DNA of 64,000 bases from Acidobacteriota bacterium. Lineage in GTDB: Bacteria; Acidobacteriota; Blastocatellia; RBC074. The DNA is taken from NCBI GenBank assembly GCA_018269055.1, contig JAFDVI010000020.1, positions 434,001-498,000 of the forward strand, written 5' to 3'. Position 1 is the first letter of the stretch. Each line of letters starts with the position of its first letter. The notes under the pieces were generated by a model. The model saw only the letters and a list, made by a program, of their open reading frames with translations. It had not been told where the DNA came from and ran no database searches. Positions 33,671 to 42,448 of the stretch are shown piece after piece. The position numbers were made by a program, and so were the translations under genes.

Positions 33671-34558
33671 ATGGAGATCATTACCAAAGCCGCGAAAATG
33701 CGGTTAATTTCCCGGAAGCTTTGGACGGAGGAACGATCCATAGGGTTTGTCCCCACAATGGGCGCGCTGCACGAAGGCCATCTGAGCATGGTTCGCGACG
33801 CGCGGCGAATGTCCGACATCGTCATCGTTTCGATCTTTGTCAATCCATCGCAGTTCGATTCCGGCAAGGAGTTTGAAAGTTATCCCCGCGATTTGGCACG
33901 GGATGCCGACCAGCTTGCGCCTATTGACGTGGATTATATTTTCGCCCCCAGCGCGGAAGAGTTATACCCGCCAGGCTTTTCCAGCTATGTCGAAGTCGAA
34001 GGATTGAGTCATAAGTTGGAAGGGCAATCTCGTCCGGGACACCTGCGCGGAGTGATGACCGCGCTGAACATCTTGCTGAACATTGTTCATCCTCAATATG
34101 TTTTTGTCGGCCAGCGCGATGCTCAACAAGCGGCAATGGTCAAAAAGATGGTGCGCGATCTTCATCTGCCCGTGGAAGTGGTGGTGACCGCCATTGCCCG
34201 CGAATCTGACGGTCTGGCCTATTCTTCCCGGAACCAATGGCTTTCCCCGGAAGAGCGCCAAGCTGCTCCGGTGTTATACAGAGCATTGCACTTGTCCGAA
34301 GAAATGTTTGCCGATGGCGAACGTCGAGCCGGAAAAATACTGAAAGCAGTTCGCAAGGAAATTGAAAAGGTGCCGTTGGCCAAAATTGATTATCTGGCCA
34401 TCACCGACACCGAAAAGCTCGACCCATTGGATGATCTGGAAAACCAAAAAGCGCTGGTTTCGGTCGCCGCACAATTCGGGCGCACTCGGCTGATTGATAA
34501 TGTTGTCCTGAAAGACCCCAGGCTGAAAGGGAAAACTGGAATGCTGAAACTCGGATAA
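33671..34558 (+). CDS. panC: Pantothenate synthetase
   Basis: 295 residues; condenses pantoate with beta-alanine using ATP, the last step of pantothenate synthesis. Conserved blocks: VPTMGALHEGHLSMVRDAR (the HxGH nucleotide motif), VSIFVNPSQF, YPRDLARDAD, SRPGHLRGVMTALNILLNIVHPQYVFVGQRDAQQAAMVKKMVRDL, RESDGLAYSSRNQWLSPEER. VGQRDAQQ replaces the more common FGEKDAQQ but keeps the Asp and Gln pair. panB and panD are not beside it. The Shine-Dalgarno is weak (GCAGG), and a terminator precedes it, so expression is probably controlled by attenuation. Confidence 0.95.
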   Translation: MEIITKAAKMRLISRKLWTEERSIGFVPTMGALHEGHLSMVRDARRMSDIVIVSIFVNPSQFDSGKEFESYPRDLARDADQLAPIDVDYIFAPSAEELYPPGFSSYVEVEGLSHKLEGQSRPGHLRGVMTALNILLNIVHPQYVFVGQRDAQQAAMVKKMVRDLHLPVEVVVTAIARESDGLAYSSRNQWLSPEERQAAPVLYRALHLSEEMFADGERRAGKILKAVRKEIEKVPLAKIDYLAITDTEKLDPLDDLENQKALVSVAAQFGRTRLIDNVVLKDPRLKGKTGMLKLG

Positions 34559-34563
34559 TCGAA

Positions 34564-36762
34564 TCAAACGTGTTCGACGTTCAAAGCGACGCGAAAACCA
34601 CAATTGTTTCCGCGCATTTCCGGCGACGCATAATACCGATAAGCCGACCGGCACAGTCTGGCTGCATTGAACCAGGCTCCGCCCCGCACCACTTTCATCG
34701 TTCTGATGGATTTTTCCTCCACCCAGGCGCGGCCATCGCCGGGCGCACCGTGAAAATCAGGATGCCAGTCATCCTGACACCATTCCCAAACATTTCCGTG
34801 CATATCAAACAGGCCAAATGCATTGGCCACGCCAAAATTGCCGACCGGAGTCGTCCGTTCGAAGGATTTGCCGGCAAGACTATACGCATACGGCCGAAGC
34901 CCGTCGTAATTGGCGAGTGAGGAAGTGAGCGTGCCACCGAAATGAAACGGAGTGTCGGTTCCCGCCCGGCAGGCATACTCCCATTCCGATTCCGAAGGCA
35001 GGCGATAATGCCGACCTGTGCGTTGCGATAATCGTTCGCAAAATTCAATGGCTTCATTCCACGAGACCGTTTCGACAGGATGGCTGTCGCCCGAAAATGC
35101 TGACGGATTGGGATTCAGATTCATCCGAATTTTTGGCCAGGCGGCAACAATGCGCCACTGCAATTGCGTAACGGGATATTTCCCCAATAAAAAGCTGTTG
35201 AGAGTGACGCGATGACGCGGCTCCTCACAATTGGTGTGAGCCTCTTCCGATGCCAGCGATCCCATCCAAAAACTGCCCGAAGGAATTTCCACCATCTCTA
35301 ATCCCAACTGTTCGCCAGCGTTTTCGACCAACTGCCGTCCCTGTTTTCTGCGGGTTGAAACATTGCGACCGCGAACGTCAACGGTAACCACGTCGAATTC
35401 AAAAGAGGGCAATTGCCTGGTTGACAAAGAAGGTTGTAAACCCAGTGCTTGCGATGACAAACGGTAACTCAACACCGCCATCGCCATTCCGGCAATTATC
35501 GCCAGCCCATTGGCGAAAAATGAATCCAGAAAATGCATCAACAGGATTTTGGCCAACAAGGAACAGGCAATTGCAATCAACAAAACCGTAATCCCCTGCA
35601 ATGGATGTAGTGGAAACCGTGATAACGAAAACTGCGGATGAGAAGTGTGAAAAGAATTTCCGAAATTCGCCGGCGAGTGCGGCATTGAGAGCGAAAGTGG
35701 TTGGGGCCGCTGGTGTTCAGCCAAATCAACCACAATCCGCCGGTTACCACTCAATCGGCGCGCCATGGCACGCCCTAGGTCTCGCGCGGTTTCGATCACG
35801 CGGACTTGGTTCACGGGTTGCTGCTGCTGACGCAGCGTAGTCGTTTCGCCGGTTTTCTCTACGAACTTCGATGAATGCGGAAATGCGATTTCTGTGATGC
35901 GGACAAAATCGTGCCAGAAATCGCGCACCGACAGATAACGATCCGCTATGCGTTCGGCGGTGGCGCGGCGCAAAACCCTGAGCAAGGCGTCGCCATAAAT
36001 CTGGTTAGCCAGCAATTTCGGCAAACGATCAATCGGACGCAACCGGAATTCTTTGGGCGCTTGCCCGCTCATCGCTGCATAAATGGTTTTGGCCAGCGAA
36101 TACACATCCGCCGCCGGCGTCAGCTTTCCGCGCCCGCTTTGCTGGTCTGCTTCCGGGCCGATTTCCAGGTGCGGATGATGTTCCGGCGGCGCATACAGGT
36201 CGGTTCCTACGCGCGTAATTTCGTAGCTTCGGTCGCCGCGCAGCCGTTTGGCGACGCCGAAATCCACCAGTTTCAATTTCGCGCCTGTGGCGTCGAACAT
36301 CAAGTTGCCGGGTTTGATGTCGCGATGAACGATGCCGCGCGAATGCGCCAGTTCAAGCGCCGAAGAAATCTCCCGAAAATAGCGCAGCGTTTCTTCCAAC
36401 AGCAAAGGCCGCCGCGAACAGTATTCCTGCAAATCGCCTCCGGGCAGATATTCCAGCACCAGATAACGGCAAATTTCGCCTCGCCGATCCATTTCCGTGC
36501 CCTCGTCCAGCAACTCCACGATGCCCGGATGGCGCAACTCAGCCAACAGCGAAACCTCTTGCCGAAAATTTTCAACCAGCTTTTCCTTCAGGTCTTCGTC
36601 AACGGAACGCCCCAGCATGGGGTTCAACACTTTGACGGCGACGTCCCGCTGTTGCTTCAAATCCCAGGCTTGATGAATCTCCGCGAAGCTTCCCTTTTTC
36701 AGCAGACGGCGAATTTGATAGCGATGTTTGAGTGTCAGTTTTTCCAGTTCGAGCAGGGGCAT
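34564..36762 (-). CDS. Ser/Thr kinase fused to an FGE/sulfatase-modifying-factor domain
   Basis: 732 residues; last gene of the kinase cluster. Kinase domain about 12-290 with VAVK, HRDIKPGN and DFGVAK, but a degenerate glycine loop (LLKKGSFAEI in place of GxGxxG). A membrane hairpin lies about 385-430 (TVLLIAIACSLLAKILLM, ANGLAIIAGMAMAVLSY). The C-terminal 230 residues are an FGE-sulfatase fold: EMVEIPSGSFWMGS, YPVTQLQWR, HPVETVSWNEAIEFCERLS, RLPSESEWEYACRAG, FGLFDMHGNVWEWCQDDW, VVRGGAWFN and NNCGFRVAL. The Cys pair used by true formylglycine enzymes is not complete, so this part may bind rather than modify. Start at MPLLELEKL. Confidence 0.88.
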   Translation of the reverse strand: MPLLELEKLTLKHRYQIRRLLKKGSFAEIHQAWDLKQQRDVAVKVLNPMLGRSVDEDLKEKLVENFRQEVSLLAELRHPGIVELLDEGTEMDRRGEICRYLVLEYLPGGDLQEYCSRRPLLLEETLRYFREISSALELAHSRGIVHRDIKPGNLMFDATGAKLKLVDFGVAKRLRGDRSYEITRVGTDLYAPPEHHPHLEIGPEADQQSGRGKLTPAADVYSLAKTIYAAMSGQAPKEFRLRPIDRLPKLLANQIYGDALLRVLRRATAERIADRYLSVRDFWHDFVRITEIAFPHSSKFVEKTGETTTLRQQQQPVNQVRVIETARDLGRAMARRLSGNRRIVVDLAEHQRPQPLSLSMPHSPANFGNSFHTSHPQFSLSRFPLHPLQGITVLLIAIACSLLAKILLMHFLDSFFANGLAIIAGMAMAVLSYRLSSQALGLQPSLSTRQLPSFEFDVVTVDVRGRNVSTRRKQGRQLVENAGEQLGLEMVEIPSGSFWMGSLASEEAHTNCEEPRHRVTLNSFLLGKYPVTQLQWRIVAAWPKIRMNLNPNPSAFSGDSHPVETVSWNEAIEFCERLSQRTGRHYRLPSESEWEYACRAGTDTPFHFGGTLTSSLANYDGLRPYAYSLAGKSFERTTPVGNFGVANAFGLFDMHGNVWEWCQDDWHPDFHGAPGDGRAWVEEKSIRTMKVVRGGAWFNAARLCRSAYRYYASPEMRGNNCGFRVALNVEHV

Positions 36763-36830
36763 AACGAAGCCATTACGTTGAAATCCAAAAAAGCAATCCA
36801 ATCACGTCCATCCGAAAACTGGCAACCGAT

Positions 36831-38342
36831 TTAATAGACTCTGAAACCCTTTTCCCCCAGTTTTTGTCCCTTCCACCAAAATTCAATCCGATGAATACCC
36901 ATGACATGCGCGCCACCATCTTTATTTCCCCATCCCTGAGTGACCTCTGTTGTGGAGGTCGTTTGAGGAATCGAGAAATCCACGGTAAATGTGGCATTGG
37001 GAGGACTGGTTTTCGCATTTCGTCGCAACTCTCCGCTCGGCCCAAAATATTTCACATCCATTGTGCCGGAGGCTCCTTCGATGCCAATTCTGTTATTCTG
37101 CAAAGTGACATAGAAATCAACGAACTTCAGGTTGGAATAGGAAAAACTATCCGTAAAATCACCCAAAATTTTGCCGCCTTCTTCATTGCGCAGCCGAATG
37201 TTCGTGATGCTGACCGGCGCAAGTTGTCTTTGGTTTGCGATATGGCTGTCGTATTCCGAAACTTTTTTGCTCAGATCGCCACTTGCGCTGGCGTATCCGA
37301 CCAGACTGATAAACGTCACAATCGCCAAAATCGCCGTCGCCACTTTCCAGCCAGTGCCTCCGCCTTGCGCTACTGCAGGACTGACAATGCCAGCAAGCGG
37401 TTTGCCGCATTTATTGCAAAACGTGCTGGGGGAATCCTGCTGTTGATTGGGATGTTTGCAGTGAGGACAGATGATGGATTTGACGATGATTTTGTCGGTT
37501 TCATCAGCGTCCGCCAGCGCGCGGGCAAACGCTCCGCAACTGACGAAGCGTTCATCCGGATTTTTGGCCAGCGCCTTCATTACCAACGCTTCGATCTTTT
37601 CGGGAATCTGCGGATTGAGTTCGCGCGGCGATTTGGGCGCTGTATGTAAATGGTGGTATTTGACTGCAAAATCCGTATCGCCTTCTTCCGGCCCGGCCTC
37701 GAACGGCGGTTTTCCGGTCAGCATTTCGTACAGCACGCAGCCGAAGCTGTATACGTCTGTCCGATGATCAATTTGTTTGGGGCTACGAATCTGGTCAGGA
37801 CTCATGTAGCTGGATGTGCCGACCGCCGTGCCGGTCTTGGTTTTGCGCTCCTGGCCGATCATCAGCGCGATGCCGAAATCTACAAGGTAGGCGTGGCCGG
37901 AACGGTCGAGCAAAATGTTCGATGGTTTCACATCGCGGTGAATGATCAGTTGTTGGTGCGCGTAATCCAGCGCGGGCAACACATCAGCGGCGATTTTGAG
38001 CGCTTCTTTGATGGGCATCGGGCCGGCATTCGTCGCGGCAAGCGATTCCAGCTTTTCTTCCAGCGACTGGCCTTCGATGTAAGGCATCACCAGATAGTTC
38101 ACGCCGTTGGCGCTGAAAAAATCGCTGACCGGGACGATATTCGGGTGCTGCAATCGCGCCTGTGCGCTGGCTTCCTGAACAAATCGTTCCTGGAGCTTTT
38201 GATCCGCCAGCAAGGGCTGCGACATGACTTTAATGGCAACTTTGCGGCTGATTTGCGAATGATGCGCCAACCAGACTTCGCCCATTCCGCCTTCGCCCAA
38301 TTTGTCTTCGACGACCCAATGACCGATTTGCGTATTCTTCAT
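36831..38342 (-). CDS. Membrane Ser/Thr kinase with zinc ribbon and outer beta domain
   Basis: 503 residues. Kinase about 8-275: LGEGGMGEV, AIKV, HRDVKPSN, DFGIAL, TSSYMSPDQ, and the ending RFVSCGAFARAL shared with two sister kinases here. A zinc ribbon follows (CPHCKHPNQQQD ... CNKCGKPL, about 300-325), then one membrane span (WKVATAILAIVTFISLVGYA, about 340-360) and a C-terminal domain that may lie outside the membrane, with beta strands ending WWKGQKLGEKGFRVY. Sits 13 bases after the TPR kinase. Signal input is likely through the outer domain. Confidence 0.9.
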   Translation of the reverse strand: MKNTQIGHWVVEDKLGEGGMGEVWLAHHSQISRKVAIKVMSQPLLADQKLQERFVQEASAQARLQHPNIVPVSDFFSANGVNYLVMPYIEGQSLEEKLESLAATNAGPMPIKEALKIAADVLPALDYAHQQLIIHRDVKPSNILLDRSGHAYLVDFGIALMIGQERKTKTGTAVGTSSYMSPDQIRSPKQIDHRTDVYSFGCVLYEMLTGKPPFEAGPEEGDTDFAVKYHHLHTAPKSPRELNPQIPEKIEALVMKALAKNPDERFVSCGAFARALADADETDKIIVKSIICPHCKHPNQQQDSPSTFCNKCGKPLAGIVSPAVAQGGGTGWKVATAILAIVTFISLVGYASASGDLSKKVSEYDSHIANQRQLAPVSITNIRLRNEEGGKILGDFTDSFSYSNLKFVDFYVTLQNNRIGIEGASGTMDVKYFGPSGELRRNAKTSPPNATFTVDFSIPQTTSTTEVTQGWGNKDGGAHVMGIHRIEFWWKGQKLGEKGFRVY

Positions 38343-38355
38343 AACCCTCCTGGCT

Positions 38356-40728
38356 TTATTGCTGTTGCTTCATTTCATCCAGGGCCTGTTGCGCCTGATC
38401 GCGTTTTTGAATGTAGGTCTGGTTGTCCGGTTCCAGCTCAACGGCTTTCTGATATTCGTTCCTGGCGGCTTCCAGCTTCATCTCTATTTTCAACAAAGAC
38501 AATTGCAGAACCAGCGCATCGCCGTAATCGCTGTGATAAGAGGCGACATTCGGTTCCAGTTCCGCCGCGCGACGAAATGCCAATTCGGCTTCTCCCCAGT
38601 TGGACGGGTCGCCCAACTTGATCAGCGTTCGCCCGAATCGGTTCTGGTAATAAGCATTTTCCGAATCGAGTTCGATGGCGCGCCGAAACGAGCGTTCGGC
38701 GGGCACCCATTTTTCCTGCTGAAAATAGGTCAAGGCCAGATACCCGTGAGCCGCGGCAAAGTCGGATTCCAATCGTACGGCTTCGCGCAACGGAGCTTCT
38801 GCGGACGCCCATTTTTCCTGTTCGTACCGGGCAACGCCCAAATTGAATTGCGAAACGCCGTTGTCAGGATCAGTTTTGACCGCTTCAGCGTGCTGAATTT
38901 CCGCTTCATCCCACCGGTTCACTTTCCCCAGCGCGACCCCCAGCACATTGTGATAGTTGGCTCCCTGCGGAGTCAGTTCGACGGCTTCCTTGTATTCGGT
39001 AATCGCATCTTCGGTTTTGTTCTGTTTTTCCAGCACACGTCCCAGCGAAACTCTGTGTTCGGAATCATAAGAATTCAGTCGCACGGCTTCGCGCGCCTCT
39101 CGTTCCGCCTCTTCAGTTTTTTCCTGCGCCAGTAGGTTGTTCGCCAGACTGGCGTGATGGGACGCATTGTTGGGAGACAGACGAATGGCCTCGCGGATCA
39201 ATGATTCAGCTTCCGGCCATTTTTTCTCTGCTTCCAGAATGTCCGCCAGAATGATCTTCAACAGCGGACGATCCGGCTTCAATTTCACGGCCTCGCGGTA
39301 ATCGGATTCGGCCAGGGCGTTGTTGCCTTGAATCCGCCAGTTGTCGCCGGAATAAATGTGTCGTTCGGCGGGGACCGTTTCCGAATCCGCCGCTTTTTTA
39401 TACGCCTTTTCCGCCTCTTCTTTTTTGCTCTGGGAACTCAAGGCATCCCCAAGCAAATCTGACCACAAAGATTCCCCTGGTTCTTTGGAAATTGCCGTCA
39501 AGGCCACTTTTTCCGCTTCGGCGTATTTTCGCTGTCGCATCAGAGATTCAATCAGCAGGCCGTAATCAAGCGTGTCATCCGGGCCTTTGCTGACTTTTTG
39601 CCGGTATTCGGTTTCGACCTGCGACCACGGGCGGTTGCTTTCCAACGCATCCCGCATTTTGAAATACCGATCCAGCTTCGACGGCGAATTCATCCAGTAG
39701 TAATACCCGGCTCCGCCGGCTACAAAGATCAGCACCAGAACTGCGGCCAGCGCCAGAATCCACTTACCGCTTTTGGCCTGTTTCGGCTGCTGGGGTTGCT
39801 TCTGCGGTCCTGGATGCTGCGGCCGTTGCGGCTCGACGGTGGTTTTCGGTCTTTCGACTGTCGTCGGCGGCCGGGTGGATGACACAGGATCAAAAACCGG
39901 GCCGCGTCCGGTTTGCTCGAATGCTTCGATGGCGCGCAGGAATTCTCCGCAACTGACATAGCGGTAATTCGGGTCTTTGGCCAGCGATTTCATCACCAGT
40001 TGTTCCAGCGCTTCGGGAATGGATGGATTGATGCTGCGCGGCGGCGGCGGCGGGTCGTTCACTTGCGCGGCCTTGACAACAAATTCGGTTTCAGCTTCGA
40101 AGGGAATCCGCCCCGTCAGCATTTCGTATAACACGATTCCCATCGAATACACGTCGGTGCGATGGTCTACACCCTTCGGATTGGTGATCTGTTCGGGGCT
40201 CATGTATTCGGCCGTGCCGATGGCCATTCCCGTTGAAGTCATGCGCCGCCCGCCCATCACCAATGCGATGCCGAAATCCACAACGTGCGCTTCGTTACGA
40301 CCATCCAGCATAATGTTGGATGGTTTGATGTCCCGGTGAATGATGCGATTTTGATGTGCATAATCCAGCGCCAGCAGCGATTGTTTGATCCATTGCAATG
40401 CCAGAGCCGGATTGACCGGCCCGGCATGCTTATCCATGTGATCGGCCAGCGTTCCGCCGGGAAAGTACTCCACAACCAGAAAGTACTGGCCATCCTGTTC
40501 GACGTAATCCAGCACCTGCGCAATGTTCGGGTGTTGCAACGAGGATTGCGATTGCGCTTCCTGATAAAACCGCTCGCGGAATCGCTGGTCGTTAGCCAAC
40601 GCATGGAACAACACTTTGATGGCAGCCTGATTCCCCAGCCTTTTGTGCGTCGCCAGGTAAACTTGTCCCATTCCGCCTTCGCCGATTTTGTCGCCAATAA
40701 TCCAATTGCCGACGACAGTGCCTTTCAT
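38356..40728 (-). CDS. Membrane Ser/Thr kinase with long TPR domain
   Basis: 790 residues. Kinase about 8-275 ([37 protein letters not shown], ending RYVSCGEFLRAI). A Pro/Gln/Lys-rich linker leads to a membrane span (WILALAAVLVLIFVAGGAGYYYW, about 325-348). About 430 residues of TPR-type repeats follow, with recurring EAEKA, AEREAREAVRL, ITEYKEAVELTP and ANYHNVLGVALGK units and two-helix periodicity of 34-35 residues. The TPR part would be periplasmic if the kinase is inside. Likely a scaffold that senses or assembles partners. Confidence 0.9.
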   Translation of the reverse strand: MKGTVVGNWIIGDKIGEGGMGQVYLATHKRLGNQAAIKVLFHALANDQRFRERFYQEAQSQSSLQHPNIAQVLDYVEQDGQYFLVVEYFPGGTLADHMDKHAGPVNPALALQWIKQSLLALDYAHQNRIIHRDIKPSNIMLDGRNEAHVVDFGIALVMGGRRMTSTGMAIGTAEYMSPEQITNPKGVDHRTDVYSMGIVLYEMLTGRIPFEAETEFVVKAAQVNDPPPPPRSINPSIPEALEQLVMKSLAKDPNYRYVSCGEFLRAIEAFEQTGRGPVFDPVSSTRPPTTVERPKTTVEPQRPQHPGPQKQPQQPKQAKSGKWILALAAVLVLIFVAGGAGYYYWMNSPSKLDRYFKMRDALESNRPWSQVETEYRQKVSKGPDDTLDYGLLIESLMRQRKYAEAEKVALTAISKEPGESLWSDLLGDALSSQSKKEEAEKAYKKAADSETVPAERHIYSGDNWRIQGNNALAESDYREAVKLKPDRPLLKIILADILEAEKKWPEAESLIREAIRLSPNNASHHASLANNLLAQEKTEEAEREAREAVRLNSYDSEHRVSLGRVLEKQNKTEDAITEYKEAVELTPQGANYHNVLGVALGKVNRWDEAEIQHAEAVKTDPDNGVSQFNLGVARYEQEKWASAEAPLREAVRLESDFAAAHGYLALTYFQQEKWVPAERSFRRAIELDSENAYYQNRFGRTLIKLGDPSNWGEAELAFRRAAELEPNVASYHSDYGDALVLQLSLLKIEMKLEAARNEYQKAVELEPDNQTYIQKRDQAQQALDEMKQQQ

Positions 40729-40816
40729 GACTGCATTCTCCTTATGGACGGATTGACCGGGTTTGTGCCGAGTCGTGATTGAAAATTTGCGTGCCGAGAG
40801 GCCTCAGCGCCTGCGA

Positions 40817-41545
40817 TCAAAGGGCGGCGGTCTGTGGGGTAGCCCCATTGATGTAACCAACCGGGGCTTCGCCCGGACGCGCCAGCCGAGCTTTGATGGG
40901 AATGGTGAAAGTCAGAAACAAGGCCTTGACCTGCATCGTGCCTTCGATTGTGACCGGAACGTCTTTCCCAATCATCGCATCCAGTCCGCTGGACAATGTG
41001 TTGCTCGGATCGGGCCGGAAAGGCAGGTTGAGCGTCACTTCCTGTTCGGACTGAAACTTTACCGGCGTATTGGGATCAGCCGTCCACGACCCAACGCCAA
41101 TCTGTCGGTCTCCGGCGTGAATGGTGTAACTGGCAGAAACGACTTCGCCGGAAAAATAAGTTCCGTTGCCGATCTTTAATTGAGCCACCAGATCGCCGCT
41201 TCCCATCGCAGCCTGCGCCGTACCGACTACCCCCTGCAGAAACCTGGTGAGCGCGCCGGAGTTTTGACTGTCAGACGAACTCGGTAGCGAGATTCCTTCC
41301 AGCCTGGCCGTAAGGCCGGATTGCAAATGCCGCTCGGAGAAAAAGTAAGCTGCGCCAATCGCCGCGATAAACACGACCACCGCCAGCAGTAAAAACACCA
41401 GCATCGGTTTGCGCGAAGGTGAAGGTCGCACGACGCCCGAAGCAATTTGAGTCTTCAACAGATCAGGCAAGGGCGTGGCATCCTGATCGCAAAACTTGGT
41501 GTTGTCGGAATATATCCGCCCGCAAGTCGGACATCGTTTTGCCAT
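40817..41545 (-). CDS. Zinc-ribbon membrane protein with LEA14-like outer domain
   Basis: 242 residues. The N-terminus CPTCGRIYSDNTKFCDQDATPLP is a zinc ribbon with Asp as the fourth ligand. A span (PMLVFLLLAVVVFIAAIGAAYFF, about 47-70) precedes an outer domain from about 110: NGTYFSGEVVSASYTIHAGDRQIGVGSW, then VPVTIEGTMQVKALFLTFTIPIKARL. The alternating strand pattern resembles LEA14/WHy domains, which in bacteria are found in envelope stress proteins. It lies in the middle of the kinase cluster, 20 bases after the FHA protein gene. Confidence 0.75.
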   Translation of the reverse strand: MAKRCPTCGRIYSDNTKFCDQDATPLPDLLKTQIASGVVRPSPSRKPMLVFLLLAVVVFIAAIGAAYFFSERHLQSGLTARLEGISLPSSSDSQNSGALTRFLQGVVGTAQAAMGSGDLVAQLKIGNGTYFSGEVVSASYTIHAGDRQIGVGSWTADPNTPVKFQSEQEVTLNLPFRPDPSNTLSSGLDAMIGKDVPVTIEGTMQVKALFLTFTIPIKARLARPGEAPVGYINGATPQTAAL

Positions 41546-41565
41546 CTTCCAGGCTCCTTTCGGTT

Positions 41566-42378
41566 TCAGCTTGCTGTGTGAATAAATTCCGGCTCAATGA
41601 TGATGAACCGCCAGATAGTCGCGCCGGTTTTAATGACCATGTAATTGCCCAGCGGCATGCCGGTCAGGGGAACGTTTTTGTTGTTCACAAAGGTTCCGTT
41701 CATGCTTTTTTCATCGGAGATTTCAAAAGTTCCGCCGCGAAAAAAAATGGCGGCATGCCGTCCTGAAAGTTGCCGGTCCGTCGTCAGGCAGATCTCGCAA
41801 TCGGAGTCGCTCCCCACATAGTTTCGGCCTTCGTACACAGGAAAAACCTGGCCTTCGTTACGCCATGTGTACGTCACCATCACGGCACAGATTCGCCTGC
41901 CTCCGGACTGCGGCGCTTGCGGGGGTTGCGGCGTAGATTGCGGCGAAATCCTTTCGGTCGGAATTGACAGGTCCGAGCCTCCATATTCGGTTTTCTTTCT
42001 GCCAGAACCGCCTGCATTCGCCTGGGGCGTAATCATGCCGGGAGTAGGCGGCGGCGGCGGCGGTGTTGGCGGCACGGACGTACCTTGGTTTTCAATTTCC
42101 GTCGGCGGCCGTTTTCGTGCCGGCGGATTTGGCGTCGGGGGAATGCGCGAGGACATTCCGGCAGTCGGAGCGTTCGCCAATTCGGCGGCTGAAGGATTGA
42201 TTACCTCTTGCGTGCCGCTGCAATACGGACAGGAACTCCAGGCCGGGTCCATCGGATGCCGTCCCGCAGGACACAGCACAGGTCCCGCGCCAGAATCAGA
42301 CAGCGCATAATTACAGGACAAACAGAATTTGGCTTCCGGGCGATTGACGGTATGACATTTCGGACAGGTTTTATTCAT
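41566..42378 (-). CDS. FHA-domain protein with two zinc ribbons
   Basis: 270 residues. Zinc ribbons CPKCHTVNRPEAKFCLSC (about 5-22) and CPAGRHPMDPAWSSCPYCSG (about 35-55), a Pro-rich linker, then an FHA domain (about 175-255): FPVYEGRNYVGSDSDCEICL, RQLSGRHAAIFFR, ISDEKSMNGTFVNN. The FHA phosphothreonine-binding residues (R/S of SGRH, N of MNGT) are present. GGAG stands 9 bases before the ATG of MNKTCPK; the longer reading from 42654 is basic and unlike protein. It would recognise products of the neighbouring kinases. Confidence 0.85.
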   Translation of the reverse strand: MNKTCPKCHTVNRPEAKFCLSCNYALSDSGAGPVLCPAGRHPMDPAWSSCPYCSGTQEVINPSAAELANAPTAGMSSRIPPTPNPPARKRPPTEIENQGTSVPPTPPPPPPTPGMITPQANAGGSGRKKTEYGGSDLSIPTERISPQSTPQPPQAPQSGGRRICAVMVTYTWRNEGQVFPVYEGRNYVGSDSDCEICLTTDRQLSGRHAAIFFRGGTFEISDEKSMNGTFVNNKNVPLTGMPLGNYMVIKTGATIWRFIIIEPEFIHTAS

Positions 42379-42448
42379 CGGTTGACTCCAATCTGAAAGT
42401 GAATGCTTGCCGTTTACACAATATTGCGCAGAAATCACTGGCAGCGGC

